Positions 1 to 6,813 of a stretch of DNA of 22,776 nucleotides are shown here, piece after piece. Each line of letters opens with the position of its first letter. Positions within the stretch are counted from its first letter, which is position 1. Location of the stretch: the NCBI GenBank assembly GCA_902478605.1, contig CABSLQ010000047.1, forward strand, positions 1 to 22,776, read 5' to 3'. A program made the position numbers and the translations under genes. The notes below the pieces were generated by a model. The model was given only the letters and a program-made list of their open reading frames with translations, was not told the origin of the DNA and did no database searches. Source of the DNA: an uncultured Oscillospiraceae bacterium (GTDB lineage: Bacteria > Bacillota > Clostridia > Oscillospirales > Acutalibacteraceae).

Positions 1-69
1 ACGGCATCCTTGACAGCGCCAGCCGTGCTTGCTGTGTGGCAGTCAAGTCCGGCTTGCGCCGAACAATTT

Positions 70-333
70 CTATTCATGCGGGTGTCCAACTTGCACTTGC
101 AATTTGCGGATCACATCTACACCGAACATATCCAGGATATTTTCCTCCGGCTGTACGACCTGCTGCACCACGTCGTAAATCCGCGTATGACCACCCTGCA
201 GCTGCAGATGGTTTTTCAAGCGGTTATAGGCGATCGCCGAAATCCCGCTGCTGGGGGTTGCCCCCAGATCCAGCGGAACCCGGTCCGGCTGCCGGTGATC
301 GATGCTGGCGAGCACGCGTTCTCTTGACGTCAT
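70..333 (-). pseudogene. Truncated URO-D-family (uroporphyrinogen decarboxylase / corrinoid methyltransferase-like) fragment
   Basis: The 87-residue product opens like the URO-D superfamily methyltransferases: an MTSRERVLASIDHRQPDRVP start, then LGATPSSGISAIAYNRLK, then YDVVQQVVQPEENILDMFGVDVI. That is only the N-terminal quarter of a family normally near 340 residues. After FGVDVI (about residue 75) the likeness stops, and a TAG codon follows 12 residues later. The start is sound: an AGGAGG ribosome site (about 343-348) lies 8 bases before the ATG. The first 78 bases of the window do not continue the family in any frame I checked. A different short frame opens at an ATG at 76-78 overlapping the stop and leaves the window. 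I infer a gene broken by a frameshift, deletion or insertion near 75-110. The full-length members serve in methyl transfer or haem synthesis; no function is claimed for this remnant. Confidence 0.6.
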
Positions 334-450
334 CCCATTGTCCTCCTGATAAAAATGTATATGTGTCCAAGTACCCCCTAAAGGCGGGGAACGAACATCC
401 TCTGTTTTCCCGGTAAACGGGGGCGGGGCGCCGCCGCGTGCCTTGTCCTC

Positions 451-2217
451 TTATTTTTCCTCCCGGCGCAGCCGCTCGGCCAGCGCCGGATCGGGTGTCA
501 CATAGGCCGTCTGGTTGGTGTCGTAAATCACCATGCCCGGCTTCGCGCCCGCCGGCTTGCGCACATGCCGCGCCTCGGCATAATCCACCGGAACCTGCGC
601 CGAATCGGCCGCCCGCGAATGCACCGCCGCGAGCACGGCCGCCTGTTCAATCGTGCGGTCGGGCGGGGTGCGCCCCTCGGTAACCACGATCACGTGGGAA
701 CCGGGAATATTTTTCGTGTGCAGCCAGATATCCCCGCCCCGTGCCGTCCGGAGGGTCAGCCGGTCGTTCTGCACATTGTTGCGTCCGACCAGAATGGTGA
801 ACCCGTCGTCCGACACGAAGGTCATCGGCCCCAGCGGAGCAGGCGGCTTCTGCTTCCCCTTCTGCACTTTCAGGTATCCGCCGTCGGCCAGCTCCTGCCG
901 CAGCTCGGTCAGCTCCCGCACCGAGCTTGCCCGGGACAGCGCGTCAAACACCGAATCGAGATAGCGCAGCTCTTCCTCCCCCTGGGCAATCTGTTCGGTG
1001 AGGATCCGCTCGGCGGTCTGCGCTTTGCGGTACTCTTTATAATATTTCTGGGCGTTGCCCGCCGCGGAAAGCGCCGGGTCGAGCGGCACCCGCACCGTTG
1101 CACACGCCGGATCGTAGTAATTGATGAGCTCGGCCGATGCCGCGCCCTTTTCGATGGCGTACAGGTTGGCGTTGATGAGGTCGCCGTACAGCCGCAGCTC
1201 CTCCCGCTTCTCCGACCGGGCGAGTTCCTCCTGCTGCCGGGCGAGCTTGCGGGCGGTGCGCTCGGTCGCATTGGTGAGCACCCGCAGCAAATCGTGTGCC
1301 CGCTGCTTCATCCGCTCCGCGTTGTCCTTGCGGGCATAAAACGCGTCGAGCAGGGCAGAAAAGCTCTCCATCTCCCGTCCCACGGCGCTCAGTCCGTATT
1401 GGGTAATGGGGAAAAAGCTGTAATCGAGCGGCGTGCCGTCCGTCCCGGTCAGCAGATAGGGCACCCGCCCTTCCCCGGTGAGCAGCGCCGTCTTCACCCG
1501 TCCGAGATGGAAGGCGAGCCGCTGCTTCTCCTCCGCGGTGAGCGACGCGCTGCGGGTATCCAGCCCCCGCGTCGCGCGATGGGCCAGCTCCCGGCATACC
1601 AGGGGCGACAGCCCATGCGACACGGCGAGCAGCGCCTTGGACAGCGGCGCATCCTTTCCCCGGGCAACCGCCTCGACAAAGGCCTCGGGCGGTGCGGCGG
1701 ATAAATCCAGCTTGTCCCCCGCCGCGGGCGGAGGCGAATAGGGCAGACCGGGCAGCACGGGGCGCACCGACGACATATCCCAGTCCACCCGCTTGACGGC
1801 GTCCACCACCTGTCCCTTTTCCACCAGTATGATGTTGCTGTGCCGGCCCATAATCTCCACCGCCAGGGTCAGGCGCACGATGTCGCCCAGCTCGTTGACA
1901 CAGTCGAAATCGAGGTACAGGGCCCGCTCCAGCCCCGGCTGCCGGATATCGACGAGGCGCCCCCCTGTCATACGCTTGCGCAGCAGCATGCAGAACATGG
2001 GGGGCTGCGCCGGGTTTTCCGGCACGGCGGAGGTAAGCTGAATGCGGGGCGCGTTCGCCTGCGCCGAGATATACAGCTTGTGCACCCCGCCCCGGTGGCG
2101 CAGCGCCAGCACCAGCTCCTCCCGGGAGGGCTGATGAATTTTATCGATGCGCGCGTCAGGCAGAGCGCCCTGCAGTTCGCCGCGCATACAGGCCAGAAAG
2201 GCGCCGTCAAACGCCAT
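451..2217 (-). CDS. rqcH: RqcH/Rqc2-type ribosome quality control protein (NFACT family, fibronectin-binding-protein-like)
   Basis: The 588-residue protein starts with the family hallmark MAFDG followed by ARIDKIHQPSREELVLALR. It has the NFACT-N body, a long charged helical middle (coiled coil, roughly residues 310-430) and a C-terminal NFACT-R (DUF814) domain with DIWLHTKNIPGSHVIV. Known role of the family: binding stalled 50S subunits carrying peptidyl-tRNA and directing alanine tailing of the nascent chain in the cytoplasm. The old name, fibronectin-binding protein, is probably misleading. The frame stays open upstream to 2418, but the start at 2217 is chosen because an AGGAGG site sits about 9 bases before it and the family begins exactly at MAFDG. 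The gene is divergent from the membrane-protein gene that begins near 2306. No convincing terminator was seen in the 117 bases after its stop. Confidence 0.93.
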   Translation of the reverse strand: MAFDGAFLACMRGELQGALPDARIDKIHQPSREELVLALRHRGGVHKLYISAQANAPRIQLTSAVPENPAQPPMFCMLLRKRMTGGRLVDIRQPGLERALYLDFDCVNELGDIVRLTLAVEIMGRHSNIILVEKGQVVDAVKRVDWDMSSVRPVLPGLPYSPPPAAGDKLDLSAAPPEAFVEAVARGKDAPLSKALLAVSHGLSPLVCRELAHRATRGLDTRSASLTAEEKQRLAFHLGRVKTALLTGEGRVPYLLTGTDGTPLDYSFFPITQYGLSAVGREMESFSALLDAFYARKDNAERMKQRAHDLLRVLTNATERTARKLARQQEELARSEKREELRLYGDLINANLYAIEKGAASAELINYYDPACATVRVPLDPALSAAGNAQKYYKEYRKAQTAERILTEQIAQGEEELRYLDSVFDALSRASSVRELTELRQELADGGYLKVQKGKQKPPAPLGPMTFVSDDGFTILVGRNNVQNDRLTLRTARGGDIWLHTKNIPGSHVIVVTEGRTPPDRTIEQAAVLAAVHSRAADSAQVPVDYAEARHVRKPAGAKPGMVIYDTNQTAYVTPDPALAERLRREEK

Positions 2218-2243
2218 GACCTTCGACCTCCTGTCAGATAAAG

Positions 2244-2272
2244 TTGCATTTTTCCACGGCACAGAGTATACT
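2244..2272 (+). promoter_or_regulatory. Sigma-A-like promoter for the PTPS-related membrane protein gene
   Basis: TTGCAT (2244-2249), a 17-base spacer and TATACT (2267-2272) lie about 34 bases before the ATG at 2306. The -10 box is part of the palindrome AGTATACT at 2265-2272, which also reads as a -10 on the other strand. Called by eye. Confidence 0.6.
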
Positions 2273-2292
2273 GTTTTATCATAAACGGACAA
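2265..2292 (-). promoter_or_regulatory. rqcH: Possible sigma-A-like promoter for rqcH sharing the same -10 palindrome
   Basis: On the minus strand, TTGTCC (2292-2287), a 16-base spacer and TATACT (2270-2265) precede the rqcH start at 2217. The -35 match is modest, but this is the only good -10 candidate in the 88-base divergent gap. It overlaps the plus-strand promoter almost completely, so the two polymerases should exclude each other. Confidence 0.4.
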
Positions 2293-2305
2293 AGGTGTGG
2301 AGAGA

Positions 2306-3967
2306 ATGCCGCCATCTTCAAAAAGCAAGCGGAAACGTTCCCGTCTATTTGTGTTCCTCCTGCTGTTCAGTGTGGCGCTGCTGCTGGCGCTTCCCCTGCT
2401 GCAGGAAAAATCGGTCAAGGGGGACGACTGGCGCTATCACCTTTCCCGCATACAAAACATCGCGGACAGCCTGACCGACGGGCATTTTCCCGCCAAAATC
2501 CACCCCACGTCACTCAACGGCTACGGGTATGGCAACGGCCTTTTCTATCCGAATCTGTTCCTGTATATTCCCGCGGTGCTGCGCGCATGCGGCATGCATC
2601 TCAGCGCCACGTATCAAATCTTTCTGGCCATGATCCTCGTCGGCATGGTGGCCAGCACCTATCTGTGCGCCAACTATATGCTGAAAAGCCGCTATGCGGC
2701 CCTGTGCGCCGCCATTCTGTTTCCTCTGTCGCAGGCGGTCATCACCAATCTGTATCACCGCGCGGCCGTCGGAGAAGCACTCGCCGCGATTTTTCTGCCC
2801 ATCGTGCTGTGCGGTTTATATAACCTGCTGTATGAGCGCTTTTCCAGGCCATGGATTCTGATTCTCGCCTTCACCGGCCTGCTGTACTGTCACACCATTT
2901 CGCTGGTGCTCTCCCTTCTTGCCGCCGTGGCGGCGGTCGCGGTGCACGCGAAAAAGCTCTTTTTTTCCAACCGCGGCGAGGGACTGCGCCTGTTCGATCG
3001 ACTTGCGGCGGCCGCCGGGCTGACGCTGCTGCTGTCTGTCAGCTACTGGCTGCCCATGCTGGAGCAGTTCCTTACCGGCGACTTCAATTTTAATCATGCC
3101 GTGGTCCATATGGAGAACAAAACCATCCAGTTCCGGGAACTGTTCGCCCTCTCCCGGCCGAGCGTCGGCGTCGTGCTTCTGCTGCTGGCCATACTGTGCC
3201 TGATCTTTTTCCGCCGGAAGCGGCGGCGTGCCCTTCTCTGCCTCGGGGTGGGACTGTCCCTGTCGCTGCTCGCCACCGGGCTGTTCGGCTTTCTGTGGAA
3301 AGGACTCAGCTATACGCCGCTCGCCGTGCTGCAGTTCCCGTGGCGGCTGCTGCCCTACGCCGCGCTTTTCCTGTCCCTCGGCGTGGGCCAGTGCCTGCAC
3401 GACCTTTCCTCCAGCCGGCGGGTACGGCAGCAGACGCTGGCCGTTGTGTATTTGGCGGCCGCCCTGGTCGCCGTCAACAGTCTGAACGCCGTGGCGGTCA
3501 ATACGTCGGATATTCCCGCCAATATCTGCAACCTCGCCTATTCGACCGGCGCGGGCGCCGAATGGCTCCCCTACGGGACCGATATGAACCGGCTGAATAC
3601 CCCGCTCGCCGTAGCCGCCCCGGACGGCGCCGTCCTCGATGTAACCGAGAAACGCGGGACGACCGTCCGCTTTGAAAGCGACGGAACCCACGGGTATTTT
3701 GACGTTCCCCTGCTGTATTACGCGGGATACACCGCCGAAATCCGCACACCCGACGGCACGGTGCAGAAGCTGCAGACCAGCCGGTCGCCCGACAATAATC
3801 TGACCCGCGTCACCAATGACGGCCATCTCGCCGGTACCGTTACCGTGGCCTATACCGGCACCGCCGTGCAGTTCGCCGCGTACGCCGTCAATCTGCTGAC
3901 CGTCGCCGCCCTGATAGCATACGGCCTGGTGCGCCGGCGGCGATCACGCCCTGCCGGGAACGGCTAG
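2306..3967 (+). CDS. Large polytopic membrane protein, PTPS-related / YfhO-like (GT-C-like) family
   Basis: The 553-residue protein has a basic N-terminus, a first membrane helix (about residues 12-30), and the motif GDDWRYHLSRIQNIADSL followed by GYGYGNGLFYPNLFLYIPA. This is typical of Pfam PTPS_related membrane proteins (named 6-pyruvoyl-tetrahydropterin synthase-related). Eight or more further hydrophobic segments follow, then an extracytoplasmic C-terminal domain (about 385-520) and a last membrane helix before an RRRRSR tail. The fold resembles GT-C glycosyltransferases, and the paired acidic residues after the first helix fit that, but the substrate is unknown; a role in surface glycan assembly is inference. 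A GTG at 2297 is an alternative start. The ATG at 2306 is preferred because AAAGG lies 10 bases upstream. The last 24 bases overlap the 3' end of the opposite-strand nif3-like gene. Confidence 0.75.
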   Translation: MPPSSKSKRKRSRLFVFLLLFSVALLLALPLLQEKSVKGDDWRYHLSRIQNIADSLTDGHFPAKIHPTSLNGYGYGNGLFYPNLFLYIPAVLRACGMHLSATYQIFLAMILVGMVASTYLCANYMLKSRYAALCAAILFPLSQAVITNLYHRAAVGEALAAIFLPIVLCGLYNLLYERFSRPWILILAFTGLLYCHTISLVLSLLAAVAAVAVHAKKLFFSNRGEGLRLFDRLAAAAGLTLLLSVSYWLPMLEQFLTGDFNFNHAVVHMENKTIQFRELFALSRPSVGVVLLLLAILCLIFFRRKRRRALLCLGVGLSLSLLATGLFGFLWKGLSYTPLAVLQFPWRLLPYAALFLSLGVGQCLHDLSSSRRVRQQTLAVVYLAAALVAVNSLNAVAVNTSDIPANICNLAYSTGAGAEWLPYGTDMNRLNTPLAVAAPDGAVLDVTEKRGTTVRFESDGTHGYFDVPLLYYAGYTAEIRTPDGTVQKLQTSRSPDNNLTRVTNDGHLAGTVTVAYTGTAVQFAAYAVNLLTVAALIAYGLVRRRRSRPAGNG

Positions 3968-4696
3968 CGTCTCATACGGGGCGGCGCCGGTGAACGCCTC
4001 CACCCGCAGCCCCGGGAACCCCTCGCGCAGCCAGCCGCACAGCGTATCCACCACGAGCACCTCAGTGGCGTAATGCCCCGCATCCACCAGCGTAAGGCCC
4101 GCGCGTGCCGCGTCGAGCCATTCGTGATGCTTGACCTCGCCCGTGACAAAGGCGTCTATGCCGGGGAGCGCCGGCCACATATCGCCGCCCGCACCGCCGC
4201 ACACGCCTACCCGGCGCACCGGGCCGCTGCCGGCAAAGCGCACCGCCGTGCCCAGCCGTGCCGCCGCCCGCTCCGCGAAGGCGCGCGCCTCCAGCGGTTC
4301 GGCCAGTTCGCCCACCCGGCACATGCCATCGGGCGCCGTCTGCACCCGTTCCAGTCCGAGGCGGGCCGCCAGCACGTCATTGACGCCGCCGGCCGCTTTA
4401 TCCAGGTTGGTGTGCGCTGCAAAGGCGGAAATTCCCGCCGCTGCAAGCCGGTACGGGATATCCGCCGCGTCCAGGTGGGATACGGGCCGGAAGATCACCG
4501 GGTGATGGCTGACAAGCAGGCCCGCTCCCAACGCCCTCGCCCGCTCGATGGCGGCGGGCGTGATGTCCAAGGTGACAAGCACCGCATCGGTCTCCTCCCG
4601 TCCGCTGTCCACCAGCAGACCGGGATTATCCCATGACTCCGCCGTCTCTTCTGGCGCCTTTGTCCGCAGCAGAGCCAGTATATCCGCTATTTTCAT
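3944..4696 (-). CDS. Nif3-like dinuclear metal centre protein (YqfO family)
   Basis: The 250-residue protein matches the NIF3/DUF34 family. Metal ligands are visible as HH at 64-65 (VSHHP), D99 (HTNLD) and, near the C-terminus, H208 and E212 (DAGHYATE), together with SWDNPGLLV near the start and VTGEVKHH. It lacks the extra PII-like middle domain of B. subtilis YqfO (about 370 residues), so it is the compact form. Its biochemical function is not settled; a GTP cyclohydrolase/hydrolase activity has been suggested for relatives. It follows trmK by 63 bases, reproducing the conserved trmK-nif3 (yqfN-yqfO) pair. An in-frame extension to 4726 exists, but the start at 4696 is favoured because purine-rich AAAGGAGAGGGAG precedes it and the family begins MKIADI. 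The gene overlaps the convergent membrane-protein gene by 24 bases at its 3' end. Confidence 0.88.
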   Translation of the reverse strand: MKIADILALLRTKAPEETAESWDNPGLLVDSGREETDAVLVTLDITPAAIERARALGAGLLVSHHPVIFRPVSHLDAADIPYRLAAAGISAFAAHTNLDKAAGGVNDVLAARLGLERVQTAPDGMCRVGELAEPLEARAFAERAAARLGTAVRFAGSGPVRRVGVCGGAGGDMWPALPGIDAFVTGEVKHHEWLDAARAGLTLVDAGHYATEVLVVDTLCGWLREGFPGLRVEAFTGAAPYETLAVPGRA

Positions 4697-4759
4697 AACG
4701 GCGCTCCCTCTCCTTTCTGCAACCATAAAAGTTTCTTTCTGAGAAAAAGCCGGGGCTCT

Positions 4760-5443
4760 TTAAACGTCGCACCTGCCGCCTTCTTCTATGTACCTTTCGA
4801 TCCGATGGGCCACGGCGGCGAGGCGCGCGGCCTCGCCGCTGTCCGGCGCCCGCCGTGCCAGCCCCTGCGCCCGGCGGCGTACCCGGTTCGCCACCCCGCG
4901 CAGATAAGCCGCTTCCGCGGCCGGCAGCACGCCGATGTAATATGCCGCCTCATCCTCTGTGGGCGGCGCGCCGGTATAGGCCGTCTCCAGCACCAGATAC
5001 AGCCGCCGCCCCTCCGTTGCCACGCTCTCGCTCAAAAGGGAGAACCCGTTGGTGAGCAGCCAGCGGCGCAGTGCCTCCGGCCGGGTCATGGGCTGCAGTA
5101 TCCAGTGGTAGCGCGCATCCTTCGCCCAGCTGCAGGCATCCAGAATGGCGGCAATGGTCTCACCGCCCATGCCGGCGATGACGATATCGTCCGCTTCGCC
5201 CGGCTTCAGCGGGGCCAGCCCGTCCCCCACCCGCACCTCGATCGCCTGCTCCAGCCCGGCGGCCGCGATGGTGCGCCGGGCCGCATCGGCGGGACCGGTG
5301 CGGATATCCGCCGCCACCGCATGGGGGCAGATCCCCTCCCGCACCAGCCATACGGGCAGGCGGGCGTGATCGGTGCCGATATCGGCCAGCCGGCTGCCCC
5401 GGCGCACCAGCGCCGCCACCCGCCCCAATCGATTGTCCAGCAT
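4760..5443 (-). CDS. trmK: tRNA (adenine22-N1)-methyltransferase TrmK
   Basis: The 227-residue protein has the TrmK/YqfN pattern: MLDNRLGRVAALV, then the SAM-binding motif I LADIGTDHARLP (19-30), an acidic ribose-binding stretch AADIRTGP, VRVGDGLAPL, IAGMGGETI (89-97) and LQPMTRPEALRRWLLTNGF. The family methylates N1 of A22 in the D-arm of tRNA, using S-adenosylmethionine. The C-terminal 60 residues are the predicted helical tRNA-binding part. The start at 5443 has a GGAGGA site about 6 bases upstream. The gene is followed by the nif3-like gene in the same direction, as in many Firmicutes. Directly upstream of its ribosome site lies an intrinsic terminator (5457-5483), leaving no room for a separate promoter, so expression probably depends on read-through from the DUF1858 gene. 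Confidence 0.92.
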   Translation of the reverse strand: MLDNRLGRVAALVRRGSRLADIGTDHARLPVWLVREGICPHAVAADIRTGPADAARRTIAAAGLEQAIEVRVGDGLAPLKPGEADDIVIAGMGGETIAAILDACSWAKDARYHWILQPMTRPEALRRWLLTNGFSLLSESVATEGRRLYLVLETAYTGAPPTEDEAAYYIGVLPAAEAAYLRGVANRVRRRAQGLARRAPDSGEAARLAAVAHRIERYIEEGGRCDV

Positions 5444-5456
5444 GGTTGTCCTCCAT

Positions 5457-5483
5457 ATAAAAAGGGACGGGCCAGCCCGTCCC
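5457..5483 (-). terminator. Intrinsic terminator after the DUF1858 gene
   Basis: Reading the minus strand, GGGACGGG, loop CTGG, CCCGTCCC (8 perfect GC-rich pairs, 5483-5464) is followed directly by TTTTTATA (5463-5457 and beyond). It lies 16 bases after the DUF1858 stop and ends only a few bases before the trmK ribosome site. Confidence 0.9.
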
Positions 5484-5499
5484 TCCTCTTCAGATGGTT

Positions 5500-5700
5500 T
5501 TATGCCCCTGCCATATGGTCGTTAATCTTCTTGACCATCTCGGCGCAGTCCACGCCGTGCACGGCGCAAGCCTGCTCCAGCGTTTCCCCGCGGGACGCGG
5601 GGCAGCCGAGGCAATGCATCCCCATTTCCATGAAATAGGTCGCGGTGGTGCGGTCGGTATCCAGGATATCGCCGATCAATGTATCTTTGGTAACGGTCAT
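5500..5700 (-). CDS. DUF1858 domain protein (hybrid-cluster-protein-associated redox disulfide family)
   Basis: This 66-residue cytoplasmic protein begins MTVTKDTLIGDILDTD and carries MGMHCLGCPASRGETLEQAC, the CxxC-P signature (C30, C33) of the DUF1858 / TIGR03980 family. Further cysteines are C45 and C52. The fold is a small four-helix domain related to cytochrome bd/hybrid-cluster partner domains. Redox or metal sensing is the usual guess and is not demonstrated. An upstream in-frame start at 5736 is rejected because AAAGGA sits 9-10 bases before the ATG at 5700 and the family starts there. The gene has its own promoter (5751-5779) and its own terminator (5457-5483), and is flanked on both sides by related hairpins. 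Confidence 0.85.
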   Translation of the reverse strand: MTVTKDTLIGDILDTDRTTATYFMEMGMHCLGCPASRGETLEQACAVHGVDCAEMVKKINDHMAGA

Positions 5701-5726
5701 CTGTCTCGTCCTTTCTTTTTCCATTG

Positions 5727-5750
5727 GGACAGGCAAGCCTGTCCTTTTTT
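5727..5750 (+). terminator. Hairpin plus T-run facing right; also the predicted 5' end of the DUF1858 mRNA
   Basis: On the plus strand GGACAGG, loop CAAG, CCTGTCC (5727-5744, where the two G-C bases beside the loop can also pair) is followed by six T (5745-5750) and ATTATA. That is the form of an intrinsic terminator, but no plus-strand gene lies upstream. On the minus strand it forms the leader hairpin of the DUF1858 transcript. Its arms are closely related to those of the terminator at 5464-5483. Confidence 0.55.
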
Positions 5751-5779
5751 ATTATATACGCCCGCGCGGCGGATTGCAA
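5751..5779 (-). promoter_or_regulatory. Strong sigma-A-like promoter for the DUF1858 gene
   Basis: Minus strand: TTGCAA (5779-5774), exactly 17 bases, TATAAT (5756-5751), a perfect -10 box. The -10 overlaps the TAA stop codon (5754-5752) of the upstream small membrane protein gene. The start of transcription is expected near 5744, at the foot of the hairpin at 5727-5744. Confidence 0.75.
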
Positions 5780-6072
5780 GAGGAATCCTCGTCTCCCAGG
5801 TTACCAGGCTTTTCCATAGTATAGCGCATCACGGCCGTCAGATCCTCTTGTGCATCCCGGACGATACATTTCAAAGCGATTACCGCTATCACGAGCAGCA
5901 GCCAAAGCAATACAAGCATCAAAAAAACAAACAACCGCCTGTTTTGGGAAGCATCTACGAGGCTGATATCCCCCATGATCTCTGGTAAATAGAAACATAA
6001 TCCAATACCAATCAGCACGGACAGGCCGAGCAAAATGTTTGCCAATATTCTGCACCGACTGAAAAAACGCAT
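5752..6072 (-). CDS. Small two-helix membrane protein, unrecognised
   Basis: The 106-residue protein has a first membrane helix at about residues 10-31 (ILANILLGLSVLIGIGLCFYL), a short loop, a second helix at about 47-67 (LFVFLMLVLLWLLLVIAVIAL) and a polar tail. I do not recognise a family. An ATG at 6087 would give five extra residues but has no ribosome site, and its own sequence contains GGAGGTG placed correctly for the ATG at 6072, so 6072 is chosen. The gene follows the HD-domain gene by 18 bases and is probably co-transcribed with it. Its base composition is about 45% GC through the middle, clearly lower than the neighbours, which suggests recent acquisition or an orphan gene. Its stop codon lies inside the -10 box of the next promoter. 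Confidence 0.65.
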   Translation of the reverse strand: MRFFSRCRILANILLGLSVLIGIGLCFYLPEIMGDISLVDASQNRRLFVFLMLVLLWLLLVIAVIALKCIVRDAQEDLTAVMRYTMEKPGNLGDEDSSCNPPRGRI

Positions 6073-6090
6073 CCAATCCACCTCCATTTT

Positions 6091-6753
6091 CTAAAGCATC
6101 CGCGTTTCGTTGATGAGCAACTCAAAGTCCAGCCCGAGATACGCCGCCGCGGCGCGGCACAGCGTCATGCGGGAGAGGAAAATCTCAAAATAATCCATTA
6201 CCGCGGTGATGGAGGTATCGATACGCAGCTTGAGGGTGACGAGCCCTTCCTCCCGCCGCACCTTCAGGGAGGAATCCTCCACGGCATAATTCACCCGGTC
6301 GTGGATATCGAAATTTTTCGCCTCAAGCGAGGTGCGCACCCGGCTGCGCCGCACGTCGCTTTTATCCGCGAGGATGAGCGCCGCGCTCAACGGCGTGACG
6401 GCGTTGGCCGTGCCCTCGTCGTGGTTGCCGATGGCGGTGATGATGGCCACCGTCTCCCGCGGGTCCATACCCAGCCCGCGCAGGATCGGAAAGGCCAGGG
6501 CTGCGCCCGACTGGGCATGGCCCGTGCGGTTGACCGCGTTGCCGATGTCGTGCATAAAGCCCGCGATGCGCGCGAGCTCGCAGGTGCGCGCATCGTATCC
6601 AAGCGTTTCGAGTATATTGCCCGCCACCGTGGCCGTCAGCCCCGCGTGCGCATAGCCGTGGTCGGTGTAACCGAGCACGCCGAGCGCGTCGTTGCCCGCT
6701 TCAATGAGGGCGCGCACCTCCTCGTTGTGCCGTATATCGTCATAGGTCAGCAT
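6091..6753 (-). CDS. HD-domain phosphohydrolase
   Basis: The 220-residue soluble protein has the HD-superfamily metal-binding pattern: H36 (GYTDHGYAHA), H68-D69 (IAGFMHDIGNAVNRTGH), H79 and NHDEG around 110-114, and D130 (LILADKSDVRRSRVR). Residues 1-145 form the HD domain. The last 70 or so residues, including FDIHDRVNYAVEDSSLKV, form an extra domain also seen in clostridial relatives. HD proteins hydrolyse phosphomonoesters or phosphodiesters, often of nucleotides, with a bound metal; the substrate here is unknown. The start at 6753 has AAAGGAG about 9 bases upstream. It lies between the DUF6624 gene (60-base gap) and the small membrane protein, all on the minus strand behind one promoter at 7468-7496. 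Confidence 0.85.
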   Translation of the reverse strand: MLTYDDIRHNEEVRALIEAGNDALGVLGYTDHGYAHAGLTATVAGNILETLGYDARTCELARIAGFMHDIGNAVNRTGHAQSGAALAFPILRGLGMDPRETVAIITAIGNHDEGTANAVTPLSAALILADKSDVRRSRVRTSLEAKNFDIHDRVNYAVEDSSLKVRREEGLVTLKLRIDTSITAVMDYFEIFLSRMTLCRAAAAYLGLDFELLINETRML

Positions 6754-6813
6754 GGGCCCCGCTCCTTTCCCGCCTTCTTAGTATATCCATTTTCATCCGC
6801 CGCCTTTGCATTT

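Noticed and set aside
400..425. CCCG/CGGG hairpin as terminator of rqcH
   Set aside because: The stem is short and no T-run follows on the minus strand.
565..1704. A 379-codon plus-strand frame
   Set aside because: Shadow of rqcH; no ribosome site or known motif.
2816..3826. A 336-codon minus-strand frame
   Set aside because: Shadow of the membrane-protein gene; Gln/Gly/Arg-rich with no family.
4738..4760. Possible terminator between trmK and nif3
   Set aside because: The stem is weak with a G-T pair, and the genes form a conserved pair likely to be co-transcribed.
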